A DNA stretch of 64,000 nt from Candidatus Woesebacteria bacterium (GCA_020429045.1 JAGQLS010000001.1:111439-175438); one strand, 5' to 3'. Positions 8,558 to 17,266 are shown, counted from the stretch's first letter. Made by a program: numbers and translations. Notes: generated by a model from the sequence alone, not told the origin.

Positions 8558-10285
8558 TCAAGATTTATTAGTTAATCGTTGAACTATCTCTTCTGGCCAC
8601 CAAGGGCGACCATCATATTTCAACCATTTTTCTTTAATATCAATACCTGTTTGCATCCTAAGTAACGAGCCAAACTGTGCGTGACTGTTATTTTCAATCA
8701 AAATTCTCCTATGGTTATATTTTACGTTCATAAAATCTTTAATTTTCTCTTCGTCTAATGGGTACAGATGAGTAAAGTGAACATATCCAAACCCTCTCTT
8801 AAATTTTTCAGCAAGGATTTTCATTGCTTCCAAAATCGGTCCTTTGTTGCTTCCCCATGAAATAAATACAGTGTCGGCTTTGGGATCGCCATAAAATGTG
8901 GGTTCGGCAAAATGTTTTTTGAGATAGGTTTGTCGTTTTTTATCTCGCTTGTTTACCTGTTTGATGCGCTCCACACCAGACTCGGTGGTGTGAGAATCCT
9001 CAAGATGTTCATAGGAATTTGCTTGATAAAAAATACCTTCTTGGCCGGGAATAAGTTGCTCCGAAATACCGTCTGGTTCGTTTTTGTATCGGAGATATTC
9101 ACTGCCCTGTTTGGTTTTGGCAACAATTTTTCCCCTGTCGATTTTATGGGTTTTGAGTAGTTTTAACACTCTGTCTTCTGGAAGCGACGTGTGGGATTCA
9201 GAGAGGAATTTGTCGGAAAGGAGGATAACGGGCGTTTGATATATGTCTGCAAGGTCGAATGCCTTGAGGGTGAGCGTGATCATCTCTTCTGGGTCTCCAG
9301 GGGCAAGGACAATTTTGGGGAATTCTCCATGACCGGCAAAAGTTGCAAACAACAAGTCGCCTTGTTCGGTCCACGTGGGCATGCCGGTTGCCGGACCCGA
9401 TCGCATAGCCAAAAATAACACGAACCCAATCTCGGCAACTCCCGCATACGATAGTGCCTCGTTCATGAGGGCAAATCCACCGCCTGATGTGCCCACTGCT
9501 GCCCGCGCACCCGCAAACGCCGCACCAATGGCGGAGTTGACAACAGAAATTTCATCTTCGGGGTGACGGACAACCATACCGGTTTGATACTGTAAAGCCG
9601 CAAGAGTGCCAAGAACCGATGAAGAAGGCGTCATGGGATATGCGGCATAATACCGACAATCGGCGCCTATAACACCGAGTGAAAAGGCATCATTTCCTGT
9701 CACGACCATTTGTCTTTCGCCTTTCTTTTTCTGAAGAATTTGTTTGAGCGGGCAATGTTCTTTCAAGATGTAGTCGTATCCTTTTTTTGCAAGTTCGACA
9801 TTTTCTTTGACAATTGCTTCACCTTTTTTCCCAAATTCATCGCGAATGATTGTTTCAAACACCTTCAACTCTCCGCCAAGGAGTGCAAGCGAGGCACCAA
9901 GCGCAATTGAATTGACCATTTTTTGATCAATGTTGCATTCTTTTTTGAACGCTTTGAAGGGAATGGGGATGAGGATAGATGTACTGTCTGGTTGAAAATC
10001 TTCGGGGTCGTATAAAATGACAGAGCCCAGATGTAGTCGATCTTTGTGAAGTTCAAATGTGTCTTTGTTTAAGCAAACGAGCATGTCTATTTCCCACTTT
10101 GGTGCAGAGACAGAGTCGTTGGAAATGACTACTTCGTAGGTGTTGTGACCGCCGCGTATAAGCGATGGGTATTCAGAATAATCAAAGGTGTGGTAGCCCG
10201 AACGAGTTGCAACTTTGGCTATTTCGAGGCCGCTGGTCATGATACCAAACCCAGCCTCCCCGCCTATTTTCCAATTAAATTTCAT
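8558..10285 (-). CDS. korA: 2-oxoacid:ferredoxin oxidoreductase, fused gamma-alpha subunit
   Basis: About 575 residues from the ATG at 10285 (MKFNWKIGGEAGFGIMTSG), which matches the family N-terminus; an ATG at 10315 adds ten unconserved residues. Residues 1-190 are the gamma domain (GGEAGFGI, YPSLIRGGHNTYEV). The alpha domain follows, with GNDAFSLGVIGADCRYYAAYPMTPSSS, EDEISVVNSAIGAAFAGARAAVGTSGGGF and the transketolase-like C-terminal part (FISWGSNKGPILEAM). Together with KorB it would yield acyl-CoA and reduced ferredoxin. The ferredoxin gene at 10966-11241 is a plausible partner. The motifs are closer to the 2-oxoglutarate/general 2-oxoacid type, but the substrate is uncertain. Confidence 0.93.
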   Translation of the reverse strand: MKFNWKIGGEAGFGIMTSGLEIAKVATRSGYHTFDYSEYPSLIRGGHNTYEVVISNDSVSAPKWEIDMLVCLNKDTFELHKDRLHLGSVILYDPEDFQPDSTSILIPIPFKAFKKECNIDQKMVNSIALGASLALLGGELKVFETIIRDEFGKKGEAIVKENVELAKKGYDYILKEHCPLKQILQKKKGERQMVVTGNDAFSLGVIGADCRYYAAYPMTPSSSVLGTLAALQYQTGMVVRHPEDEISVVNSAIGAAFAGARAAVGTSGGGFALMNEALSYAGVAEIGFVLFLAMRSGPATGMPTWTEQGDLLFATFAGHGEFPKIVLAPGDPEEMITLTLKAFDLADIYQTPVILLSDKFLSESHTSLPEDRVLKLLKTHKIDRGKIVAKTKQGSEYLRYKNEPDGISEQLIPGQEGIFYQANSYEHLEDSHTTESGVERIKQVNKRDKKRQTYLKKHFAEPTFYGDPKADTVFISWGSNKGPILEAMKILAEKFKRGFGYVHFTHLYPLDEEKIKDFMNVKYNHRRILIENNSHAQFGSLLRMQTGIDIKEKWLKYDGRPWWPEEIVQRLTNKS

Positions 10286-10371
10286 TAAGATGATTTTAAC
10301 ATGTTTTACGATCATGTTAAATAACTGTTTCGTTTGAAATACTATAAGATATTTTATATACTTATATTCTT

Positions 10372-10776
10372 ATGCGAGAATCAATGTCTTTAAATAATGA
10401 GTCGACCGTAAAGTATGTTTGTTGGTCTTGTGGAGTAGAATATCCAAGCACGTGTGCATGCACGACTCTAGATTGTGAAGGTCCTGTCATGCAAACTAAA
10501 ATTCCTTCTAACCCTCCACCGTATTGCGGTGGAAGTTCTGAAGAAAATGATCAAATAATTTTTACTAACTATGTCGATAGACCTGCTATGCGAACGTGCT
10601 GTAATTGTCACCAATCTTGGATGTGTACTAGAGAAGAATGGAAAAATGGAGTATGCCCACAATGTGGGGCTTATGGCGAAGCTGGATTAATAGAAGAGAC
10701 AATAACTAAGAATTTTCAATATTTAAACATGTATACAAGAGTAGTTATTTTCTTACGTCGACTATTCAATCTATAA
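10372..10776 (+). CDS. small cysteine-rich zinc-ribbon protein
   Basis: 134 residues (130 if it starts at the second ATG, 10384). Two cysteine knuckle sets are visible: CWSCG...CAC...C near residues 17-35, and CCNCHQSW...CPQCGAYG near residues 76-103. These suggest two treble-clef or rubredoxin-like zinc sites. The C-terminal 20 residues are hydrophobic and basic (YTRVVIFLRRLFNL). The protein is not recognised beyond the ribbons. It is convergent with a second, 42-residue zinc-ribbon gene whose stop lies ten bases away. Zinc ribbons of this kind can bind nucleic acids or proteins; no function is assigned. Confidence 0.75.
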   Translation: MRESMSLNNESTVKYVCWSCGVEYPSTCACTTLDCEGPVMQTKIPSNPPPYCGGSSEENDQIIFTNYVDRPAMRTCCNCHQSWMCTREEWKNGVCPQCGAYGEAGLIEETITKNFQYLNMYTRVVIFLRRLFNL

Positions 10777-10785
10777 AAAATTACC

Positions 10786-10914
10786 TTAATCATAACAACA
10801 CGGGTCTTTGTAGCCGCAGTTTGTACAGGTTGCATCTCGTCCACCGGGCATACCATGTATAGTCGGCAAACCACACTGCGGACATTCGCGATCGTCGTTA
10901 TTTTTCTTTATCAT
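10786..10914 (-). CDS. 42-residue zinc-ribbon microprotein
   Basis: A small frame from ATG 10914 to TAA 10786. After a hydrophilic start (MIKKNNDDRE) it has CPQCGLPTIHGMPGGRD and then CTNCGYKDPCCYD, so two CxxC knuckles 15-20 residues apart, a complete zinc-ribbon in miniature. Six of 42 residues are cysteine. It lies 52 bases upstream of nothing in particular but on the same strand as, and 51 bases after, the ferredoxin gene, so it may be the last gene of the suf/ferredoxin transcript. The cysteine spacing makes chance unlikely. Similar tiny ribbon proteins occur in many CPR genomes (recollection, not checked). Confidence 0.72.
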   Translation of the reverse strand: MIKKNNDDRECPQCGLPTIHGMPGGRDATCTNCGYKDPCCYD

Positions 10915-10965
10915 CTTTTTTGACTTTCGACTTTATAGACTTTTTGACTTTAAGACTTTTTCCGA

Positions 10966-11241
10966 CTAACTTGGAAACACTTTGTGGCCATCCTTGTCTG
11001 TGATCGCAATAGCCGCTGTGGGGCAAGCTCGTGCCGCATCGATGATGAGATCTTCGGTATCTTGGTCTGCAGAATCAAGAATAATAGCTTTTGCATCCGA
11101 GTCGAGAGTGAAGGTGTTGGGTGCAACTGCTACACATGTTGCAGCGCCAATGCACAAATCTTTGTCAACGTGTACAGAAAGATTGTGAACATTGACCGGA
11201 CCATGAGGTTTGTCGGCGTTTTTGGGTTTTTGATCTGCCAT
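10966..11241 (-). CDS. single-cluster ferredoxin, probably [3Fe-4S]
   Basis: 91 residues. The cluster motif is DLCIGAATCVAVAPNTF with a distant ACPTAAI. Compared with the CxxCxxC...C pattern of [4Fe-4S] ferredoxins, the second ligand position is Ala, leaving three cysteines, as in the [3Fe-4S] ferredoxins that carry CxGAGxCV..AP. It is a soluble electron carrier, a likely partner of the oxidoreductase at 7.3-10.3 kb or a client of the SUF machinery just upstream (sufU starts 23 bases away). The 20-residue N-terminal extension is hydrophilic. Cluster type is inferred from the missing ligand. Confidence 0.88.
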   Translation of the reverse strand: MADQKPKNADKPHGPVNVHNLSVHVDKDLCIGAATCVAVAPNTFTLDSDAKAIILDSADQDTEDLIIDAARACPTAAIAITDKDGHKVFPS

Positions 11242-11263
11242 AGAAAAAAATAAATAATAATAA

Positions 11264-11623
11264 CTATTGCGACAATATTTTTTTAAGCGCCTCGAGGCTC
11301 AAGAGTGCACATTTGAGTCTATTTGGCGATAGTTCAACGTGTAATAATCCTACCACATCTTCTGGGGTTATGCCTTTCAATTCCTCAACTGGTGTATCTT
11401 TGACAAACTCGGTAAGGAGAGAAGCTGAAGCAAGAGAAATAGCGCATCCTTGTCCTGAGAAACCGATGTCGATAAGTTTGCCTCCCTTAATAATCGCTTC
11501 CATGGTCAGCTCGTCACCACAGAGCGGATTTTTCACCTCAACTGCATGTGTTTTCTGGGAAATTGTTTTGTAATTCCTCGGGTTGTGATAATGATCGAGA
11601 ATAATATCTCCATAAATACTCAT
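11264..11623 (-). CDS. sufU: SufU/IscU-type iron-sulfur scaffold or sulfur acceptor
   Basis: 119 residues. It shows the U-type signature: NPLCGDEL (Cys35, Asp37), FSGQGCAISLASASLL (Cys60) and PNRLKCALLSLEAL (Cys105). These three cysteines and the aspartate bind zinc or a nascent cluster. In SUF systems of this sort SufU accepts sulfur from SufS. It is shorter than typical SufU (about 145) and lacks the insertion before the last cysteine, so it is intermediate between SufU and IscU. Its ATG overlaps the stop of the upstream hydrolase gene by four bases, indicating translational coupling. Confidence 0.9.
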   Translation of the reverse strand: MSIYGDIILDHYHNPRNYKTISQKTHAVEVKNPLCGDELTMEAIIKGGKLIDIGFSGQGCAISLASASLLTEFVKDTPVEELKGITPEDVVGLLHVELSPNRLKCALLSLEALKKILSQ

Positions 11624-12426
11624 TTTTTGGGAAAATGTGATGTAATATAATTAAAAACTCTCATGTTGCGAATATTCATGTGGTTGCTGGAAAATAATTT
11701 GAGTGTGATGTCTGCCTGAGGATGCTGCCTGCGAAACCTATCATAGTATTCTCGGCTTCGCTGCCAGGAGACAACTTTGTCTTTTGTGCCGTGAACAAGA
11801 AGGACACGTTTGTGTTGTAGTGTCGCCATGTGGTTCATGGGATTGAAGGAAGAATCGCTTTGAAGAACTAATGGCTTCCAGTCTGATCGCTCGACGTTAC
11901 GGTAATAATATTTCCACCCATTGGTAATTTGAGCCCAGAACTCCCTATCGGTTTCTTGGCCGTATTTTTTTGCTTCTGTATCGTTATAGTCAAGCACGCC
12001 GGCGACCGTGACAATATTTTGTATACAGGATTGCGGATAAAAATGGAAGTAAAGCCCGACCATGGTGCCTCCCCAACTCGAGCCGAGCAGGAGAATGTGC
12101 TTGATGTTAAGTTTCCTTTTCGTGTTTGACCAACAATCGACATATGCATCATTTTTGACTAGCATCTCTTCGATGATCGAAATGGTTTTGACGCTTGAAT
12201 GAATGGTAAAATTCAAACCCCCAGAACGGCCGGATCCAAGATAGTCGGGCACGATGACACTGTAACCGAGTTTGCTGCTTATCTTGCTGTAAATTTCTTT
12301 TTTGCCATCGTCACCCATCGAAGGTCCACCTTTACAAAGGATGATGGCGTGTTTGTTGCCAGGGTTGTGGTAAAGATACCCGCCGACATCGCGATAAAAA
12401 AATTGTATTGCGTTTGTGATTTTCAT
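11620..12426 (-). CDS. alpha/beta hydrolase
   Basis: 268 residues. The nucleophile elbow is LLGSSWGGTM near residue 115 (Ser in GxSxGG), preceded by the oxyanion segment ILCKGGPSMGDDG; the acid is in LLVHGTKDKVV near residue 214 and the catalytic His in SSNHMN near residue 250. It resembles prolyl iminopeptidase/proline-type hydrolases. It overlaps sufU by four bases and follows sufS, so it is within the suf transcription unit although no role in cluster assembly is known for such enzymes. Substrate unknown. Confidence 0.85.
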   Translation of the reverse strand: MKITNAIQFFYRDVGGYLYHNPGNKHAIILCKGGPSMGDDGKKEIYSKISSKLGYSVIVPDYLGSGRSGGLNFTIHSSVKTISIIEEMLVKNDAYVDCWSNTKRKLNIKHILLLGSSWGGTMVGLYFHFYPQSCIQNIVTVAGVLDYNDTEAKKYGQETDREFWAQITNGWKYYYRNVERSDWKPLVLQSDSSFNPMNHMATLQHKRVLLVHGTKDKVVSWQRSREYYDRFRRQHPQADITLKLFSSNHMNIRNMRVFNYITSHFPKK

Positions 12427-12527
12427 ATATGAGTCATAAAGTCATAAGACTAGATAATTAGTTGATTAGATATTAGATGTTTGAGAAAAGTTACACGTCA
12501 TAAGAGATAAGTTTCATGTTCTCTCTT

Positions 12528-13766
12528 TTATTTAAGCACAGCTTCAACTTTTTTCAAACCTGCGACCAATTTCTTAACATCCTCTTCAATATTGTACAAA
12601 TAAAAACTCGCACGGACAGAAGCCGGGATACCCAAGTGCGTGTGTAGTGGCATCGTGCAATGGTGACCAGCCCGCACGGCAACCCCTTCTTCGTCTAAAA
12701 TGTGTGCAACATCGTGGGCGTGATACTTCCCAAAAGTAAAGGTAACAATTCCTGATCGATATGGTGCAGGAGGAGAATAAATAGTAATCCGATCGCCGAA
12801 TGTTTTTTTCAAAGATGTAATGGTATGTGCAGCAAGCGTTACTTCATGTTGGTGGATCTTTTCAACTCCAACAGCATTGAGAAAGTCAACTGCAGCCCCA
12901 AGACCGATCGCCTGAGCAATGGCTGGCGTGCCAGCTTCAAACTTGTGTGGAGGTGAAGCATACGTAGTTTTCTCAACCGTAACGTGATCAATCATTTCTC
13001 CGCCGAACTGGTAGGGTCGCATGCGTTCGAGTAACGCGCGTTTTCCCCACAAGACGCCGATGCCCGTTGGTCCGCACATTTTGTGACCCGAGAACGCAAG
13101 AAAGTCGCATCCCACATCTTGCACGTCGATCGGCATGTGCGGTGCAGCTTGTGCAGCATCGACAATGGTAATAATATCAGGGTTTATTTTTTTTGCTGCA
13201 GTGATAATATCTTTCACAGAGTTGATCGTCCCCAAAGTGTTGGAGACATATGTGATGGCTAGAAGCTTTGTTTTTGAACTAATGAAATCGCTTATTTGAC
13301 TTTTGCCTGTGGATTCGACTGCCAACGTAAAGTCATCCCGAATAGGAATAATCACCAAACTCCCTTGCGCTTTTGTAGCGATTTCTTGCCAAGGAACAAA
13401 ATTAGAATGATGTTCCATGATTGTTGTCACAATCTCGTCGTCTTTACCAATAATTTCCGACCCAAGCGATGAAGCAACAAGATTTAAACTCTCTGTGGTG
13501 CCACGAGTAAAAATAACTTCCTCGGGTGATGATGCGTTGATAAACGTTGCGATGGATTTCCGTGCCCTCTCATATTCTTGGGTGGCTTTTTCTGCGATTG
13601 TGTAGATGCCACGATGGATGTTTGCAGAATATTCTATGTAGTATTGATTAACCGCGTCGATAACAGTCTGAGGTTTCAATGATGTTGCCGAAGAATCGAG
13701 GTACGTAAGTGAAGGATTGTTTTGAAAGATCGGAAATTGTTTCTTTATATCTTGTATTGATGTCAT
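12528..13766 (-). CDS. sufS: cysteine desulfurase SufS
   Basis: About 412 residues from the ATG at 13766 (MTSIQDIKKQFPIF); an upstream ATG would add 36 residues unlike the family. It is a fold-type I PLP enzyme: YLDSSATSLKPQ, FTRGTTESLNLV, EHHSNFVPW, VDAAQAAPH, the PLP lysine in SGHKMCGPTGIGVLWG, and the active-site cysteine segment RAGHHCTMPLH. It removes sulfur from cysteine as a bound persulfide and passes it to SufU. An intrinsic terminator lies between it and sufD, so it may be transcribed separately as well as by read-through. Confidence 0.95.
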   Translation of the reverse strand: MTSIQDIKKQFPIFQNNPSLTYLDSSATSLKPQTVIDAVNQYYIEYSANIHRGIYTIAEKATQEYERARKSIATFINASSPEEVIFTRGTTESLNLVASSLGSEIIGKDDEIVTTIMEHHSNFVPWQEIATKAQGSLVIIPIRDDFTLAVESTGKSQISDFISSKTKLLAITYVSNTLGTINSVKDIITAAKKINPDIITIVDAAQAAPHMPIDVQDVGCDFLAFSGHKMCGPTGIGVLWGKRALLERMRPYQFGGEMIDHVTVEKTTYASPPHKFEAGTPAIAQAIGLGAAVDFLNAVGVEKIHQHEVTLAAHTITSLKKTFGDRITIYSPPAPYRSGIVTFTFGKYHAHDVAHILDEEGVAVRAGHHCTMPLHTHLGIPASVRASFYLYNIEEDVKKLVAGLKKVEAVLK

Positions 13767-13817
13767 GTGTTTTCGATGAATCGACCTATGCATCGATGCT
13801 TTACAATATTTTAGCAT

Positions 13818-13856
13818 AAAAAAGCCCCTGCAAATGGCGAAGCACTCACAGGGGGG
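13818..13856 (-). terminator. intrinsic terminator between sufD and sufS
   Basis: On the minus strand CCCCTG pairs with CAGGGG around an 18-base loop, followed by a CTTTTTT run (complement of 13818-13823). It stands about 80 bases after the sufD stop and 50 bases before the sufS start. It probably ends part of the sufC-sufB-sufD transcription; partial read-through would set the ratio of SufS to scaffold proteins (inference). Confidence 0.75.
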
Positions 13857-13937
13857 ATTGGTACAAATATACAATAATATTTTACACCAGTTTTCAACAG
13901 TTTTGGATATAATCTGGATATGATTTGGATGTCACAT

Positions 13938-14489
13938 CTACCCTCTGACCTTATCTTCCAGCCTATCATACACCTCTTGTTTGAAACCTTCAACCAGCAT
14001 CTGCTGTGCTTGAGAGGAAGATAAGCCGCGCATCTGCGCATATAAAAGTTGATCTCTGTTTAATTTACCTGTTGTGGAACCATGGGTACAAAACACATCG
14101 TTTGCTAAAATTTCCAAAAAAGGGCGCGAATCGACAAACACCGAAGGCGAAAGAATGAGATTCTGATTTTTTTGATACGCATGACTTTGCTGAGCTTCCT
14201 TTTCTAGGCGGATAAGACCTTGATAGACAAATCGCGAATCATCTTCAAAAACCCCTTTGATAAAAAGATCTGAAATCGAACCCGGAGCAGTGTGATGTTG
14301 GATAGTTTCTACGTGATAATCGTCAGACGTTTTCCCTTCAAAAAGTCCTAGAATATAGAGTTCGACACCTGCAGTGATGATGTCAAACGTATACTTTCCC
14401 GAGCGGTTGTGCATAAACACCACGTAGCCCCCACTTTTATTGAACGTAAGTTTTTCGATAGTTGTTTCTCTTAAGTCGATAAATTCCAT
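13938..14489 (-). CDS. sufD: short SufD-like protein of the SufBCD complex
   Basis: 183 residues, under half the usual SufD length. The SufB/SufD beta-helix core is recognised by SRPFLEILANDVFCTHGSTTGKLNRD and the following QLLYAQMRGLSSSQAQQML helical end, which is the SufC-docking part in the family. The N-terminal helical domain and much of the beta helix of SufD are absent. It lies between dedA and sufS in the suf cluster. It presumably pairs with SufB and SufC; whether the complex works with such a shortened SufD is open. No frameshift was seen that would restore a longer protein. Confidence 0.85.
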   Translation of the reverse strand: MEFIDLRETTIEKLTFNKSGGYVVFMHNRSGKYTFDIITAGVELYILGLFEGKTSDDYHVETIQHHTAPGSISDLFIKGVFEDDSRFVYQGLIRLEKEAQQSHAYQKNQNLILSPSVFVDSRPFLEILANDVFCTHGSTTGKLNRDQLLYAQMRGLSSSQAQQMLVEGFKQEVYDRLEDKVRG

Positions 14490-14507
14490 TGTGGTAAAAA
14501 TGAGTGT

Positions 14508-15143
14508 TTACGCGTGTTTTTCCTCTTTCAGGTGATGTCTGATATACAACACCCCGAGAATAACCAGCCCGCCGATGATGATAAATTGAAATTGTCGGAA
14601 AATAGGTTCGATAGCTTGCCAGTTATCGCCCAGTTTGAAACCCAAATAGCAAAGGAAAAGCGACCAGAAAAACGAACCTATGAAGGTGAGTGGAACAAAT
14701 ATTTTCAAATCCATTTCAGCTATACCTGCGGGAAGGGAAATGAACGTACGGACGATGGGTAGGAGGCGAGAAACAAAAGTCACACCTTGACCATATTTTT
14801 CAAACCAACGAAGAGAAAGGTCGAAATCCTTTTCACGAATGAGCAGATATTTTCCCCATTTTTTAATTGCGATTCGAATCCATTCTTCACGCAAATAGTA
14901 TCCTAACCAATAGGCAAGAAGTGAACCGACAAGATTTCCTAACGCTCCAATAAATACAGCGAGCCAAAAATCCATCACTCCTCGACCAGCCAGAAAACCA
15001 GCAAACGCCATCGTAACCTCGGAAGGGATAGGGACAAGCGCGGACTCTGCCGTCATAAAAATAAACACTGCCCATAGTCCGTAGTTTTCGATAAAGGCGG
15101 TTAATAGATCAACGATTTGGTGCATAATACCTTGGATGTTCAT
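14508..15143 (-). CDS. DedA-family membrane protein (VTT domain)
   Basis: 211 residues with five or six hydrophobic segments. DedA hallmarks are present: ESALVPIPSE after the first membrane segment (E-x4-P-x-P-x-E) and FVSRLLPIVRTFISLPAG (F-x-x-R-x-x-P-x-x-R). Family members are inner-membrane scramblase- or transporter-like proteins; several flip undecaprenyl phosphate or phosphatidylethanolamine and support proton-motive-force homeostasis. It is oriented with the suf genes, 19 bases ahead of sufD, but no connection to cluster assembly is known. The C-terminus is basic (HHLKEEKHA). Confidence 0.9.
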   Translation of the reverse strand: MNIQGIMHQIVDLLTAFIENYGLWAVFIFMTAESALVPIPSEVTMAFAGFLAGRGVMDFWLAVFIGALGNLVGSLLAYWLGYYLREEWIRIAIKKWGKYLLIREKDFDLSLRWFEKYGQGVTFVSRLLPIVRTFISLPAGIAEMDLKIFVPLTFIGSFFWSLFLCYLGFKLGDNWQAIEPIFRQFQFIIIGGLVILGVLYIRHHLKEEKHA

Positions 15144-15263
15144 TTGTGTGTAAAAAAATGGTAATAATGATGAGTATTTATTTTAACAAATGTTGTATTG
15201 ATAATCAGTACGGACAAAATGACGCAACTGTGATTATAGATGTGATTAAAGGGCTCAATAATG

Positions 15264-16688
15264 TTATCCCACACTTCCTGCCATCTCGAGCTTAATCAAA
15301 CGATTGAGCTCAATGGAATACTCAAGTGGAATTTCTTTGGTCACGGGTTCCATAAACCCAAGCACAAGTGCCGATTCGGCATCGGCCTGGGAAAGTCCAC
15401 GAGACATAAGATAAAATAACTTTTCGTCTCCTAATTTTTCAACTGTTGCCTCGTGTTGTATTTCTATGTCGTTTTCTTTGATTTTCATGAACGGATAGGT
15501 ATCAGACCGTGACGCTTCGTCGAGGATGAGTGCGTCGCAAGAAACAAAAACCGAGGAATCTGCAGCGCCCGGGGCAACCTGCACAAGCCCGCGGTACGAG
15601 GTCCTACCACCTTCTTTGGAAATAGATTTTGAAACGATACGAGACGAAGTTTTTGGCGCAAAATGCATCATCTTAGCGCCTGCATCTTGCACCTGATCCT
15701 TGCCCGCAAACGCAATCGACAATACTTCACCGCGCGCTCCCTCGCCGAACAAATACACAGACGGGTATTTCATCGTGATCTGGCTGCCAATATTGCAATC
15801 GACCCACTCCATAATCGCGTGTTCGTCGGCTCGCGCGCGTTTGGTCACAAGATTATATACATTTTTACTCCAGTTTTGTACGGTGGTATAGCGCACACGC
15901 GCACCCTTTTTCACAAAAATTTCAACAACCGCGCTGTGCAACGAGTCGGTTGTGTAAATGGGGGCCGTGCACCCTTCAACATAGTGCACGCTACTCCCCT
16001 CTTCTGCTACGATAAGCGTACGTTCAAATTGTCCGAACCGCTCGGCATTGATACGAAAGTACGCTTGTAGGGGGAGTTTGACGTGCACACCTTTTGGTAC
16101 ATAAACAAAGGAACCGCCAGACCAGACCGCGGAATTGAGCGCAGCAAATTTGTTGTCGTGCGGCGGAATGAGCGTACCAAAATATGTTTTGACGATGTCA
16201 GGATATTCTCGCAAACCTGTATCCATGTCACAAAATAGCACTCCTTGTTTGGCAAGCTCTTTGCTAATACTCTCGTACACCACTTCGGATTCGTATTGTG
16301 CCGAAACGCCCGCCAAAAAATCTTTCTCTGCTTCGGGCACACCGATGCGGTCATACGTTTCTTTGATTTCCGGAGGCAGTTCTTCCCAGCTTGATGCTTG
16401 TTTATCTGTCGGGCGTAAGTAGTAATAGATGTCGTCAAAATTGATGGTGCTCAGGTCCGGTCCCCACGAGGGCAATTTTTTTTCTTGAAAAATACGATAA
16501 GCTTTGAGGCGGAACGCAGTCATCCACGCCGGTTCCTGTTTGATCTGCGAAATGGTTTTTACAATATCTTCGTTTAAGCCTTTTTGCGCTTTGAAGGTGG
16601 CGACTTCGGGCATAGAAAACCCGAAGCGATAATCGAAATTGATATCGTCTTGTTGTTGTACAGATGAAGATTGTTTCATATCATTCAT
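15264..16688 (-). CDS. sufB: Fe-S cluster scaffold protein SufB
   Basis: About 474 residues. It is the main scaffold of the SufBC2D complex in the cytoplasm. Diagnostic blocks: FSMPEVATFKAQKGL, the long beta helix with GGSFVYVPKGVHVKLPLQAYFRIN, and the C-terminal block with SCDALIL, IQHEATVEKLGDEKLFYLMSRGL and GFMEPVTKEIPLEY. The Cys of SCDALIL and the Glu of HEAT correspond to catalytic residues of the family. The start is uncertain: ATG at 16688 or at 16679, both just after the preceding VOC gene's stop at 16697; a TTG at 16721 would overlap that gene. Confidence 0.95.
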   Translation of the reverse strand: MNDMKQSSSVQQQDDINFDYRFGFSMPEVATFKAQKGLNEDIVKTISQIKQEPAWMTAFRLKAYRIFQEKKLPSWGPDLSTINFDDIYYYLRPTDKQASSWEELPPEIKETYDRIGVPEAEKDFLAGVSAQYESEVVYESISKELAKQGVLFCDMDTGLREYPDIVKTYFGTLIPPHDNKFAALNSAVWSGGSFVYVPKGVHVKLPLQAYFRINAERFGQFERTLIVAEEGSSVHYVEGCTAPIYTTDSLHSAVVEIFVKKGARVRYTTVQNWSKNVYNLVTKRARADEHAIMEWVDCNIGSQITMKYPSVYLFGEGARGEVLSIAFAGKDQVQDAGAKMMHFAPKTSSRIVSKSISKEGGRTSYRGLVQVAPGAADSSVFVSCDALILDEASRSDTYPFMKIKENDIEIQHEATVEKLGDEKLFYLMSRGLSQADAESALVLGFMEPVTKEIPLEYSIELNRLIKLEMAGSVG

Positions 16689-16696
16689 GCATTGGT

Positions 16697-17095
16697 TTAT
16701 GGATTCATAAATTGCAGACAATTATCCTCGGGGTCCAACATGGTAAAAACATATCGTTTATCTGCGCTCTCACGTGTCGGCGGCGTAACCATGGGCTCTT
16801 GGATAATTTCAACGTCATCGCAGTCTTTCATTTTTTCATACCACACAAACACATCGTCGACATAAAAATTGATCATGTGCCGCAATGGGTCTCTATTTTT
16901 CTCCGTAACTTTGGAGTGTTTACCTATCCAGATGCTGAAGGTGTCGTTTAATTTCAACAAAAACCCATAATCGTCTGAGATGTCCAAATGCTTTGCTTCT
17001 TCAAGGCCCAACACATCTGTATAAAATTGTTTCAACTTATCCGGGTTTTGTGACCAAAGTAAAATTCTGTACCATTGGATTTTATTATTGTTCAT
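16697..17095 (-). CDS. VOC-fold (glyoxalase-like) protein, paralogue of 8131-8505
   Basis: 132 residues. The N-terminal half (YRILLWSQNPDKLKQFYTDVLGL) and the second half ending FTMLDPEDNCLQFMNP repeat the VOC module; several blocks match the protein at 8131-8505, for example the IWIGKHSKV / LWIGRHPKV stretch followed by NRDPLRHMINFYVDD / NKDPFRIMINMNVDH. The two are therefore recent or conserved paralogues. It lies between sufC and sufB, nine bases ahead of sufB. The catalytic role is unknown. Confidence 0.86.
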   Translation of the reverse strand: MNNNKIQWYRILLWSQNPDKLKQFYTDVLGLEEAKHLDISDDYGFLLKLNDTFSIWIGKHSKVTEKNRDPLRHMINFYVDDVFVWYEKMKDCDDVEIIQEPMVTPPTRESADKRYVFTMLDPEDNCLQFMNP

Positions 17096-17266
17096 GTTGC
17101 TGTGTAAATTTGTAATATGCCTGTGCGCGGTGTGAATTATGCCGGCGAAACATTATGATTATTTAATTTTGCAGTGGTAATGGCGATGGTTGTGATTATA
17201 AAAATAAGCCGCGACGTGTCCCTACACGAATTATTTCTACATAAATTTACCATCTCTACTAAACTC

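Noticed and set aside
16688..16721. sufB start at a TTG (16721)
   Set aside because: It would overlap the VOC gene by 25 bases; ATG codons at 16688 and 16679 follow that gene directly.
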